From the NCBI RefSeq assembly GCF_042453785.1, contig NC_091665.1, forward strand, positions 27,638,501-27,702,500: a stretch of DNA of 64,000 nt. The letters run 5' to 3'. The DNA comes from Malus domestica (lineage: Eukaryota > Streptophyta > Magnoliopsida > Rosales > Rosaceae). The notes under the pieces are model-generated. The model made no database searches. It had not been told where the DNA came from and saw nothing but the letters and a program-made list of their open reading frames with translations. The first letter of the stretch is position 1. Every line of letters begins with the position of its first letter. This document shows, in pieces, positions 26,250 through 38,438 of this stretch. The position numbers and the translations under genes were made by a program.

Positions 26250-27125
26250 GCAGAATCTCTGTTATACAATAGCACTGAATGGACAAAGATTTGAGATATT
26301 ATATATGCTGTTGACAAAAAAAAAAAAAAAAAAAAAAAGAACAGAAGCTATTGGAAATTGGCAAAAGTACTAACTATTTGCCTGCTCCACAACAAATTTT
26401 ATGATCTAAACAGTTCAAATTTTAGGTTATTATAACTACATTATTCATGCAAAATTTCATTCGAATCACAAATCATTTTGCCATTCAATTATTATGGTAA
26501 ACATTTCATTGTTTATCAACAACTTTGTCACCGTCTATTTGTCATGTCACAATTAGATAACTAAATAACTTATGTTTTCAATGAATTTTTGCAAATATGA
26601 TCTTTTAATAATAATCTAGAAAATGATTGGCTCAAATTTTAAGAAATATTGTTTAGCGAGTCTAAATGAGTGGTTAGTTTCGTATTAAAATACTAAATAG
26701 TTAGCACTTGAGCATTCTTGTACATATTGATGCAATGATTTTTACAATGAGTGAAGAAATAAATTGATATCAAATTTTTCATCCACGATATTTGAACATA
26801 AACATTGAGTATATATGAATAAATACATTTTAAGCACATGAGCTATAAGCTCCTTGCAAGTCAATTTAACCTACTAAAAATATCTTTAACCAATAGATTA
26901 CTAAGGTGATCACTGGTTTTGAATGTATATGTGTTTCTTTTTTTTTCTTTTTTCTTTTTTTTTTGAAATGGTACAATATTCATTGATTAAGGGAAATAGC
27001 GTGCATAATTGGCCTTATTAAAAAATTTGTTAGAAATTTCAACCCGATTCAAGAAAAAAAGAGCGTCATGCACAAACAACATAAGTGAACCTATCCTCAA
27101 GGAAATATAATTATAAAACAGCCAC
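26250..27125. other. Intergenic, no gene seen
   Basis: AT-rich sequence with an A homopolymer of more than 20 bases at about 26317-26338 and a T-rich tract at about 26938-26964. No coding or RNA gene is supported. Confidence 0.45.
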
Positions 27126-27129
27126 ATTA

Positions 27130-27258
27130 ACTAGAAATATCCTCTAGTAAGATGTCAATGATGATGTCCGGCCGGCGGTTCCTCGAACCATGACACTTCA
27201 TATTGTATTCCAATTTCGGTCCGAGTAAGCGCATATGAGCTGCATTATTAGCCTCTAA
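27130..27258 (-). pseudogene. 3' part of a split RNase H-like (RVT_3) relic
   Basis: Read on the minus strand, this encodes EANNAAHMRLLGPKLEY and then an Ile/Asp-rich end (PDIIIDILLEDIS). 'NxAAH' is the usual end of plant RVT_3 domains, where a catalytic-region His follows the last helix. It continues the frame that breaks off at 38658, 11.4 kb away. The PIF/Harbinger element with its nested Helitron sits exactly between the two parts. RVT_3 fragments in plants mostly derive from LINE-type retroelements or domesticated copies. Confidence 0.6.
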
Positions 27259-27639
27259 GGCCATCTCTAACCGGGGGTTGGCCAGAGGGCTCGTTTTAGC
27301 CCTCTGGCCCTCCAAGATTCTCCAAGATATTAATATTTTAATGAACAGTACAGGGCCATATTTGCCTCTGTTTCCAACCGAGGGCCAGAGGGCCAGAAGG
27401 CTCGTTTTAGCCCTATCACAAAAAACCATCTCCAACCAAGGGCCAAAGGGCCATAGGGCCAAACCTAATTTATTATTTAAAAACTACAACTAAAATGTTG
27501 TTTAAGTTTCATGTTGTATAATTTTTATGTTGGTTAATTTTATTTAATGTTGTTTCATATTGTTTAATGTTGTTTCATGTTACTTAATTTAATTTAGTTT
27601 CATGTTACTTAATTTAATTTAATGTTGTATAATGGCTTA

Positions 27640-27960
27640 GGAAGTTATAGGAAAAAAATAGAATTTAAAAAAAATATGAAACAAATTTTGTCAAATAGAA
27701 GTTATAGGAAAAAAAATGGAATTTAAAAAAAAATATGAAACAAATTTTGTGAAATAGAAGTTATAGGAAAAAAAATGGAATTTAAAAAACAATATGAAGT
27801 AAATTTTGTGAAATAGAAGTTATAGGAAAAAATATATATGAAACAAATTTTGTGAAATAGAAGTTGTGAAATAGAAGTTATAGGAAAAAAATGGAATTTA
27901 AAAAAAAAACCAAATTTTGTGAAATAGAAGTTATAGGAAAAAATAGAAGTTATATGAAAA
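27640..27960. repeat. Tandem minisatellite, about 57-bp unit
   Basis: A unit containing gaaatagaagttataggaaa followed by 'atggaatttaaaaaa' and 'atatgaaacaaattttgt' repeats about five to six times with small deletions. It lies inside the left arm of the Harbinger-like element. Just before it, 27490-27630 has a looser repeat of 'tgttgtttcatgttacttaa'. Confidence 0.75.
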
Positions 27961-28059
27961 ATTTTGTAAATAAAAAAGAATAATAATAATGTAAAAAAAA
28001 AAAATCAAATCAAATGCAACGGCTAGTAGCCGTTTCATTTGAATTTTTTTTAAAACAAT

Positions 28060-28081
28060 CCTGTCGGTTATAACGGACAGG
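28060..28081. repeat. Palindrome on the left side of the Helitron
   Basis: A near-perfect palindrome centred on 'ggttataac', with arms cctgtc and gacagg. A perfect version lies at 38439-38460 on the other side of the Helitron. Both belong to the interior of the interrupted Harbinger-like element, probably as its subterminal or mirrored internal motif. Confidence 0.7.
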
Positions 28082-28093
28082 AATACACCATTA

Positions 28094-31000
28094 TCTATAT
28101 ATATAAAGTGAGAGCCCCAGTTTGGTGAAACATTCAATAAATCCAATATTGCCCTTTGCTTCCTTCACAATTAAAAACCACAAAAGTTTTGAAAATGAGG
28201 ACAAATTCGTAAAAACACCATAATTGGGTAGAAAACAAAATCTAAAAAGTATTGGAAAAGAAAACAGAAAATTGAAAAAAAGAAGAAAAACAAGCATGTA
28301 GTCTCGGAGCCTCTCAAACTGCTAAGCAGTAGTGGGCAGTTTTCTCCCCCAAAGATTTCCACGATCTGAGTTTGGTGGGAAGGTTCAACACTAACCACCT
28401 GCATACCACCAATATTTAGAGATGAGTAATCGGAAGGAGGCTAATTTTGGTTTTCAGGAGTTCGCTGTGTGGTTTCAGTTCATTCTAAACGAAAAAGGAT
28501 CGACAAACTCAGTGACAGAAATTAGTAAAAGATTTGAGCTTTCGGAACAATTATATGTGCAAAAATCGAAAACTTTCATCGGGTTAGTGATTCATGTTTT
28601 CAGTTTTCGTTCTCTTCAACTTTTGTAAATTCGATAAAAGTTATTTGTTCATCCAATTGGGTTTTTAGGAAATGTTCAATCTCTTTGTTTTTAAAGGATA
28701 TGATTTCGGCTGCAGTTTAGGTTCTTGGATTGATTCCACATTTCAAATCCACTTCTGACCTACTAACCTTGATGGAGGGGAGGGGCAGAGGATGAAGAAA
28801 ATTTCGGGCAAAGAGCTTTGACTTCCTGATTCACTGCGGCAACAACATACCACCATCCTCCTTTCGTTCCCATGTCACCAGAAGCAACAAGAAGATATAA
28901 AACAAAATTGGTGTTTTGAAATTCTGATTAATTTTGCTCAAGTAATGAATAATTTTGATTACTGTTTTTAGTCATTCACATGTTCTTTTTTTTGTTGTCT
29001 TCCATTTTTCGTAAATCCGATTACAGTTTTTAAAACATCAATTCATGTTACTAACAAAAAATTTCATGGCTTTCTATGGTTGTACAGACTGATTGGTTGC
29101 TGACCCATTAAGGTACCTTAATAATTCGCCCCTGTTCTTTGAACAGGTTTGTTTGTCTTGATCTGACATTGAACATATGTCAAATTATACATGCCATGCA
29201 ATTTTAATTGATTGCAAGCAAGCTTATTTGCTTTCTCTGATGTACTTTAAATTTCTCTCTTGGCTTCGTTTGCAATCTTTTTTGGATTAATTCTTCATAT
29301 TCTCCCAATTTTGTATATGTTGGACAAAGAAATTGTTCTCTTATTTCTATCATATGTTTTAACTGTTATTATTTCAAAGTATGTCATTCCTGGCAGATTC
29401 TAACAGATTTTGCTATTCTCAAGCGTCAAAAGAAAGAAATTGAGGAGCTTTGAGCCAAATTGAGTTTAATTATAAATATAGATCGCCTACGTAAAATAAA
29501 GGAATTTAAATATTCTGCATGTTTTAGGAATCTCATTCAGAAAAGTTGGGCAGAGGACATCTTTATTGGTGTTTTATTTAATACATTTTGAATCTTATCC
29601 TGCAGCCTGTCATTTTTCTTCATGGGGTTCTGGAGGAGTAACTTCACCAAGTTTTCAAAGTAATCAAAGATTCTTCAATCCCGAGTTGTACCGATCATTC
29701 TGTTTGATCAGGTTGCAGTATGTTCACCCTTTATGATAAGTTATTATATAAAGCTCAATTTGTTTATGTTTTGGTAATTTTGTAGTAGAAATGCCAGAAA
29801 TCGATAATGTACTTAGTTCCGTTCCGTTTCCGGGAATTAGTTTCGATAGTTTGAATGTGTAAGTCGAGTGAATTAAGGTTGTTGTAATCTATTTGTGAGT
29901 TTAAGTGATTCCCCTCATTTGGTTTTCATTTTAGTTCGGCTTTATAGTAAATGCAATTCCAGTTCCTAAAGCTCAAAGAGAAGGTCGACAAATGTACGTT
30001 TACAGCTATATGTCGTGTTCCTTTTGAGTATGTGATTGGGCTTTTGTCTTTCTTCCATTTGAATCATCAGTTTTCCTTTCAATTTTCACGGAATTTTTTT
30101 TTTGACATGTAATGGAAGTTTGTAGGGTTTATGCGATTTATAGTGATGTAAATAAAGTTGTTGCGAAGAAGACCTCCCTTACTCTCTGAAACCGTAAACG
30201 GAACGAAACGGTAATTCTCCGCGCCTTGTCCTTTTCCATTGAAGAGTTTCAAATTACTTTCCTATTTTTTTTTCTCATTGAATTGTCTTTCAAGTGTAAT
30301 TATTTAAATGGGATTGACACATATACTGGAAATATGAAATTGGAAAATTTCAACAATGGGATTGTGTGGCACAATAGCCAGTAGACAAAAGGGAATAGAT
30401 TGAATTAGTTGGACTCATTTTTTACTGCCTTATTGCAGAGATTATCACTTCCCTCCCCAACTTTTTACTGATCTATGTCCACTTCGTCCTACTTATTTAA
30501 ATGCCTTAATCTCTTGAATGCTTCTTCTTTGCTTTTTTGTCCATTTTCAGTTTTTAAATTGTATTCTTTGTTCCTTATATATTGACATTTTGTATTTTGC
30601 TTGCTTAAGTCATTACGATTCTCATACGACTGGGATCATGAATATTATAGATGGACCCAATGGATCTTCCTTCAGCGATTAAAGAGGGGATTGGCGTATC
30701 AGGTATGCATAAGATATTGGCGGTGGTAGTTTCTATCATTTCCACCAGTGCACAGATCTAATACTCTACTTTGTTACATTCAGGCTGAAGTGCCAGTTAA
30801 TTGGTGCCCGCTTTTGGTACTGTATTGGCAAATGAAGAAGTGATAAGATGGTTTCAGTGACCGTGGGGATCAGAAAGGTATATATTGGTTTGGTGCATTT
30901 TCATTTTACCATCTAAGATTATAAAAAAAAAAAAAAAAAACTTATTGGCTTAATTCCAATTTTCTGATGGTTTTATAATTTTACTATGTCAATTTGTAGT

Positions 31001-32595
31001 GTCATTATTTATTACCAAGCAACCACTGTAGAGATTATAACTTCTCTCCCCAACTTTTTACTGATCTTTGTCCACTTCATCCAATTATTTAAATGCCTTA
31101 AATCTCTTCAATGCTTCTTCTTTGCTTTTTCGCCCATTTTCGGGTTTTAACACATTTTGTGATTGTGCAACAGGTATTGGATTGATTTTGGCAAGTGTAA
31201 TTTTTTGTTAACATTGATTAGATTCGGACCTTTGTGTCAATTGAAGTCATTGCTGCTCGGTTAGCTGAGGTATGATTGCTAGCTTTTTCTCTTTAGTGCA
31301 ATACAAAATGTTTTGAGTTGTTATATGGACTTAAGATTTAGTAAGTACTTGCCGAAAGTCATGGGATTTTGAAATATCGATGTCTTGCTTGCTTATAAGC
31401 TTACAAATTTATTTTTAGCTTAAACATCTAAGAACCAAGGTAGTCCTTTTTCACTGCCTCACTGCGTACAATGTGTTCATGATTTACACAATAGAATCCT
31501 CAACTCCATGATTACCTGTTTTCTTTCATATATGTTTTTCTTTTACTAATTTATGTTTTAACATTTTGTTCTCTTTCAAATTTCGTAAATCTGAGTTTTT
31601 GAAAACACATACAATTCATGTTACCAACAAAACCTTTGATGCTTTTACACACTCATTGGTTGCAGACCCATTTGTCGAGGCACGAACAAAAAGGAAGGGG
31701 GGGAACTGTATTATTGTCATAGCTTTTATGTTGGCAGTGAGCCTTGAAGAAAAGGAAGGGTGATAACAGTGGAAGAGGTGGCTTTTTGCTTTTGGCCTTT
31801 TGTTTTCTTCATTTTGCTGAATGTTGAGACTTGAGAAAAGAACTTCTAATGTTGAAACCTAATTCAATGTGAAAACGTACCTAATCATGTTAGCATATAA
31901 ATTTGATTGTTATTTTGTTCAATTTACACCTTCACGTTTCTAAATGAATATAAATTTACATTTTGCCTTCGCAGTCGAAATCGATGGTCAAAAAGCTACC
32001 CATTATTGAACTCTATCCGATATTTCATCTATTCCCACTCCCTTATAATCCTAAAAAATATTAAATGAAATATGTTCCAACCAAATGCTTGACTTTTAAA
32101 TACTTGACAATTATATCATGTCCATATATAAATTAGAGGCATTCACATTAAGCTAACTCGACAAGAAACACATCTCTGGTGCAATAGGGAATGTTGACAT
32201 TAAACAATAATATGATAGGGTTTAGGGTTATTACAAAAAGTTTAAAATTCTACTCATCCAGTTGACATAAAAATTAAAACGATATAAACTACGCTAATTT
32301 ATAATATTTTTTTTTAAAAAAAAAACCCTTAAGGCTAAATTATATCCAAGGCCTAACACCAACCAACAAGTGTATAAAGGCCCGTCATTTTCTTGCATTG
32401 ATACTTATTACACTTCAAAAATATTTTGTGATTATTTTATTTTGTTCTTTTGTATTATAGTGTTATGTACATAAAGCTTTTGTTTTCATCTGTTCGTAGG
32501 CATCTGTATACACCTTTTCGTATTTGTGGAATGTCACAAAATTTGTATTCTATTTAGGTTCATTATGTTTATTAATTTTTTAGATAAATTTTTCC
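28094..32595. other. Helitron left half: cargo region
   Basis: No intact gene is present. It holds leucyl-tRNA synthetase exon fragments (30.6-30.9 kb). It also has a roughly 120-bp direct repeat at about 30436-30555 and 31028-31150 (ccccaactttttactgatct, then aatgcttcttctttgctttt). A second, weaker repeat of about 130 bp lies at about 28985-29110 and 31545-31690 (attcatgtta, then attggttgc, gacccat). Short exon-like pieces that I cannot assign include 28422-28628 and a piece near 29400-29455 reading ILTDFAILKRQKKEIEEL. Confidence 0.6.
30612..30890 (+). pseudogene. Captured fragment of an organellar-type leucyl-tRNA synthetase gene
   Basis: Leucyl-tRNA synthetase charges tRNA-Leu. Two consecutive exons and their intron are recognisable. 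The first piece (about 30612-30699) reads [18 protein letters not shown] and then [11 protein letters not shown], followed by a GT donor. The second piece (from 30784, after cattcag) reads AEVPVNWCP and then, after a frameshift, GTVLANEEV and later DGFSDRG. These are hallmark blocks of bacterial/organellar LeuRS between the HIGH region and the editing domain. The copy is a short internal fragment with at least one frameshift, so it cannot make an enzyme. Retention of the intron shows capture at DNA level, as expected for a Helitron. It lies on the same strand as the Rep-helicase gene. Confidence 0.85.
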
Positions 32596-35500
32596 ATGGA
32601 GTGTGCTCAAAGTCGTACAAGACAGTGGCGTCAATCATTGAGTCCTGAAGAACATCAAAGATATCTAGCTCGACGACGTCTAATAGCACAAGAAAAAAGA
32701 CAACAAATTCCAACTCCAAGTGATGATCATACTACGACATCTCCCAGTAACATACAGCAAGAAATTCCTGGTATTTATTTCATATTCTTTTTTCTTAAAC
32801 TCATAATTAAAAAAATTTTAAAAATCTAATTTCTATTTTTTTTAAACTATGCAACAAGTAGGTCCCAGTAATATACAAGAACGAGTTCATTTGGCTAACT
32901 ATGATGTTGAGGTCAACCCCAGTAATATACAACAACAAATTCCAGGTATTTATTTAAATTTCTTTATTTGTATTTGTTTCACACTTTAAAAATTAGGTAA
33001 TTTTTAGAACACTATTTTGTGCATTGAAATCTCATTTTATTCTTTTGTTCGTACTCTCATATTGATCTCAATGTTGTAATTATTTTTATTGGTAGTCTTA
33101 CAAAATATTAGACCACAACTAAATATATTAAATATTAAACATTAAATTTTTACCTAATCATATTATAATGTGGTGTATTTATTAGAACAAATTGAGCATG
33201 AAAGCGCGAGTTCAAGGGTTCTGTCAGATATCACAAATCGTGATGACCAAACTTTTGCTACAATGCGTATTCATATAGGATCATTGACACATTCGAATAG
33301 GTCACAAATATATGATGGGATGCTCTCAACTCTTCCCCATAATGGTGAGCTTAGTATATAATTCTATCTATATATAGAAGATATATTATTAGTTACAAAG
33401 GAAATTCTTATACTGAGTGTTGGATATTCATGTACAAATATCAGAAGAAGAACATGCAACTAGAACCAATCGTCATGTGCGGCAAAGTAGAGGAAGAGGA
33501 AACCACAATTGTGCTAGAAATTATAATGAGAATCGAGGTATCCTAGGTTGCCGCTTACCTGCTCCAACCACATGTCCGTACTGCTACGCACAATTGTTTA
33601 CTCGAGAAACTTTGAATATGTGTTGCTTGAAAGGAAGAGTTGCTTTACCCCCAATACAATCTCCACCAGAAATGGTTGCTCTTTTCTCTGACCAAACAAA
33701 TGAGGGTAGACACTTCAGGCAAAATATTCGAGCTTACAATCACGCATTTGCATTCACTTCAATGGGAGTACACGTGGATGAAAGAATAAATATTAGTGGC
33801 CGTGAGATTTACACATTTCATGCTCAAGGTGCATTATATCATAAGATTGGTGGACTTTTACCACATGAAGGAAACAGACCGCGATTTTTACAAGCCTATA
33901 TATATGACACTGAGCATGAAGTTGAAAACCGAATGTGTGAAAGTGAAGTTTTAGATAGACGTGTGGTTGAAAAGATACAACAGATGTTGAACAACCATAA
34001 TCCTTTTGTTCATACATTGCGAAGCCTCGGACAACGCCAAGATTTGCCGAATTGCAAGTTGATCCTAAAAGAGCAACCAATAGATCGGCGTCAGTATAGT
34101 CTACCATCAGCATCACAAGTTGCAGCAATTATAATAGATGGAGATGATGCCACCATTGCAAATGGAAGGGATATCGTGGTCGAGACAATTAGTGGAAGAC
34201 TTTCTCACGTCCGAGACTATGTCGGATTTTATGATCCGTTACAGTATCCACTATTGCTACCTTACGGTACATATGGTTGGGATGTTAATAGTCGTGATGA
34301 TGGTGGAAGAGCAATAACATGTTGCGACTATTATGCTTATATGTTACAGGTTTGTACCAATAACATAATTTACTTCCCAATATATATAAATGAATGATGA
34401 TTCCCATATTAAAAGCAATATATGAAATTTGCTTCTGCAGATACGCCATAATGGATCATCACTTTTGCTTCGAGGTGGGCGTCTCTTGCAACAATATGCT
34501 GTAGATAACTACATTAAAATTGAATCACAAAAACTTCGATGGCTGCGTTCTAATCAAGCCACAGTTAGAGCAGATCTCTATAAAGGACTTCAAGACTCTT
34601 TAAATGCAGGTCAACACAATGCAGGTATATATATCATTTCAGTTATCGTTATTTAAAAATATAACTTTGTTCAAAATCTGTACAATATATATAGTTAGTT
34701 GAAAATAAAAAATTAACAGGTAGCATTGGGCGTAGAATTATTTTACCATCATCATTTGTTGGAAGCCCACGTGACATGTACCAACGATATCAAGATGCAA
34801 TGACTCTGGTTCAAAGATTCGGAAAGCCAGATCTTTTTATTACCATGACATGTAACCCAAGTTGGGAAGAAATCAAAAGTGAATTACTCGCTGGACAAAC
34901 TCCACAAGATCGTCCTGACTTACTCACTAGAGTATTTCGTGCAAAACTTGAGCAACTAAAAGAAGACATCATTGAAAAGGGGGTACTGGGCAGTGTTGTT
35001 GCGTACGCATACGTTATTGAGTTTCAGAAACGTGGTCTTCCACATGTGCATATGCTGGTGGTGTTAGATGAAAATGATAAGATCAATAACCCAGATGAGT
35101 ATGACCGAATTGTTAGAGTTGAAATACCAAACAAAGACGTAGAGCCTCAACTTTACAATGTAATGTTAAAGCATATGATTCATGGCCCATGCGGGATTCA
35201 TAATCCTCAATCTCCATGTATGAAAAATGGGAGCTGTAAGAGAAAGTATCCCAAACCATTTGCACCAGTCACTGTTCAAGGAAATGATTCGTATCCAATT
35301 TATCAAAGGCGAGGAAATCGATTGCCCGTTTCTCTTGATCGACAAGGAAACATAATGGTTGATAATAGTTGGGTCATTCCATATAATCCATGGTTGCTGT
35401 TAAGGTATGATTGTCACATCAATGTTGAAATTTGTGCAAGCATAAAAAGTGTCAAGTACTTATATAAGTATGTTTACAAAGGCCCAGATAGAGTGACAGT

Positions 35501-37784
35501 CGAAGTGCAATCAGACCTTGAATACGATGAAATAAAGCAGTTTCAGGATGCAAGATGGGTTTGCGCACCAGAGGCATTATGGAAGATATTCAAGTTCATT
35601 ATTAATCGAATTTACCCATCTGTTGAGCGATTGCAAATACATCTTCCTAATATGCACCAAGTTCAGTTTCGTGCCGACGAGAGCATAATAAATATTCTAC
35701 ATGATGAGAGTACAAGAAAGACAATGTTAACTGAATTTTTTACACTTAATCATGTGGATGCAGAAGCGCGACGATACTTATACATGGAAATCCCATCACA
35801 TTACAGATGGATTCAAGCTCAAAGAAAGTGGTCTAAAAGAATGAATCGTAACAAGGTTATTGGGCGAATATATGCAGTTTCACCTGCTGAAGGTGAAAAA
35901 TTTTACCTTCGAATTCTTCTTAATCATGTTAGAGGACCAACATCCTTCACAAACTTGAGAACGATTAATGGGGTTTTGCATCCAACATTTAAACAGGCAG
36001 CAGAACAACGAGGTTTATTAGAAAGAGATGAGAGTATTCGACAATGTTTGCTAGAGGCCTCCACAATTCAAATGTCATCGGCTTTACGAAGATTATTCGT
36101 CACCATATTGGTATATTGTGCACCAATTGGTGTTCGAGGGTTATGGGATGAGTTCTATCCATTCATGATAGAAGATTATGTTACCATGACTAACATGACT
36201 CCCACACTTGCTACCAACAGACTCTTGCATGAGTTGAACATACTTTTGGTTCAATTTAATAAGAGTATAAACGAGTTTGATTTCCCCCAAATGACAAGAG
36301 GAAATGAATCAAGTTCAGGAATGACAAGATGTATTGAAGATGAGATATCCATAGGTATTCCACAACAAGATCTTGATGCAATTGAACGCTTAAATGATGA
36401 CCAAAGAAATGCGTTTAACATAATAATGGGTGCAGTTCAACGATCAGAGAATGCAACTTTTTTTGTGGATGGTCCCGGTGGAACTGGAAAAACTTACTTA
36501 TATCGCGCATTGTTAGTAAGCTTGAGAAGGTTGGGGCACATAGTATTAGCAACAGCATCATCTGGAATAGCAGCTACGATATTTCCTGGTGGGAGGACAG
36601 CACATTCTAAATTCAAGATACCACTTAGTCTCGATGCATCATCGATGTGTTCGATTGGTAAGCAATCTGATTTAGCAAAGCTAATACAAAAGGCAAAGGC
36701 AATTATCTGGGATGAAGCAACAATGACGCATCGTCATGCATTTGAAGCACTCGATCGAACATTCAGAGACCTAACGGATATTGACTTACCATTTGGGGGA
36801 AAAATAATGATATTTGGGGGAGATTTTCGACAAGTTCTTCCTGTTATCCGGAAAGGAACCAAGTCCGAACTAATCCAAGCAAGTGTTGTTAAGGCATCAT
36901 TTTGGTCAGAGGTAAACATTTTAAAACTCAAACAAAACATGAGATCCATAAATGATCGTGAATTTTCAGAATTTTTACTTCGTGTTGGTGATGGGAATGA
37001 AGATGTTATTATGGATGATATGGTAAAACTACCTGAATGCATGGTGATACCATGGGAGAGTGAGCATTCCATTAATCAATTAATTGCCAAAATCTTCCCT
37101 AACTTAGAGGATCATATGAATGATGCAACCTACATGGTGGAAATGGCAGTGGTAACTCCTACAAATGAAGTCATTGATATGTTAAATGAAAAGATAATCA
37201 ATATGTTTCCAGGTTTAGAAGAGACAATGTATTCATTTGATTCAGTTGAGGATGATGAAAGGAATTTGTATCAGCCAGAGTTCTTGAATTCAATCTCACT
37301 TGGTGGTTTGCCTCTGCACAAGTTAACTCTAAAAAGAGGTGCTCCAATCATGCTTTTAAGGAATATTGATCCAAAATTGGGATTGTGTAATGGTACAAGA
37401 TTATTGTGTCGTGGTTCTTACCGAAATCTTATTGATGCTGAAATTCTAACTGGACAATTTGCCGGATCCAGAGTTTTTTTACCAAGAATCCCTCTTAAAA
37501 GTACTGATACTGCTGGGCTTCCATTTGAACTTACAAGAAAGCAGTTTCCAGTGAAACTAAGTTTCTCTATCACTATAAACAAATCTCAAGGTCAGACAAT
37601 ACCACATGTAGGCGTTTACCTTCCAGATCACGTCTTCAGTCATGGACAATTATATGTGGCTTTATCGAGGGGGGTCTCAAAGTCAACCACAACTGTGTTA
37701 GTAAAAAATGGCTTCATAGTCGGCCAACAAGGTGTATTTACACGGAATGTAGTATACAAAGAAGTCTTGCTTCATTCCAGCTAA
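32596..37784 (+). CDS. Helitron Rep-helicase transposase (RepHel)
   Basis: This enzyme nicks, unwinds and transfers one strand of the Helitron during rolling-circle transposition. Six exons, 32596-32770, 32862-32945, 33186-33344, 33445-34349, 34441-34624 and 34720-37784, have GT/AG introns and join in frame to 1,523 residues without a stop. A Cys-rich finger-like block (CPYC, then MCC) lies in exon 4. The Rep nuclease has the HUH motif as HVH (about residues 611-613) and the paired tyrosines in KYLYKYVYKG (about Tyr749 and Tyr753). The C-terminal PIF1-type SF1B helicase shows Walker A GPGGTGKT (about 1087), DEAT (about 1167), FGGDFRQVLP, and the final HGQLYVALSR (about 1477). Exons 1 and 2 both end in a PSNIQQ-IPG repeat, suggesting an internal duplication. 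All named catalytic motifs are present. It is the only gene of the element. The start ATG is the first in frame, but upstream exons cannot be excluded. Confidence 0.95.
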
Positions 37785-38410
37785 TTATGGTGATTCCTAA
37801 TAGGTAACAACTTTATTAACGATAATCTTTCAATATGCATTTCTCACTTATCTTTTAACTCTTTTTATTTGATTTTTAATTTTCTCACTATTGTTTGTAG
37901 ATTGGCAATGAAAATTTGAAGTGTCAATCAGGAACGAATGGATGGAAATTGCAGCATTGATGTCAATTTTCTTTTCAAAAGAAACAATGACATTTAGACT
38001 TTATGGGTATTGTGAAAAATGTACATATTGTGATGTCGGTTTTATATTTTGACATTTAAGTTGTTTTGTATTTTGCTACGAGTACTTAATGTTTTCATCT
38101 ACTTTTTTTTTATTCACATCTACTTACTATTGTTTATGAACACAAGGTAGGAACTTGCTTCCAGATGATGTTGTTTGACAATTGCATGAATAACATTTAA
38201 ATCATTACTGTAGGCAAAGTGAAAACAAAAAATATGACAATTTTTTAAGACGTGCATGATAAAGATAAAGTTCCTCTTTGCTCAATACATCTAAAATATA
38301 TCTTGACAATCACAATGAAAAAGACTAACACAATACACCTTTAGGGGCGCGTAGCGCCCGTGATGCAAAAATGCCTCTCGCACGCACGTTAGTGCGTGCG
38401 GAGAGACTAG
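37785..38410 (+). terminator. Helitron 3' terminal region with two hairpins
   Basis: After the RepHel stop, an AT-rich tail leads to two GC-rich stem-loops. One has a 6-bp stem GGGCGC/GCGCCC (38345-38350 with 38354-38359). The other has an 8-bp stem GCACGCAC/GTGCGTGC (38380-38399) and a four-base loop. The second is the usual Helitron rolling-circle termination hairpin, 11 bases before the CTAG end. The first hairpin is additional and may be a family-specific feature. Confidence 0.8.
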
Positions 38411-38438
38411 TTTAGTATATTAAATAATAGTATGTATT

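Larger units (their letters stand above)
28094..38410 (+). mobile_element. Complete, apparently autonomous Helitron
   Basis: Helitrons are rolling-circle DNA transposons that insert between A and T without target duplication, starting with TC and ending with CTRR behind a hairpin. All of this is visible. The 5' end is TCTATATATATAAAGTGAGA, preceded by A at 28093. The 3' end is CTAG at 38407-38410, followed by T at 38411. An 8-bp GC-rich stem (38380-38387 with 38392-38399) lies 11 bases before the end. The 10.3-kb element encodes one spliced Rep-helicase gene in its right half. Its left half (28.1-32.5 kb) is non-coding, with captured host gene pieces and internal direct repeats. Confidence 0.95.

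Noticed and set aside
28422..28628. A small gene at the left end of the Helitron
   Set aside because: A 68-residue frame with no recognisable domain. It could be a captured exon, but I cannot name a donor, so I left it within the cargo entry.
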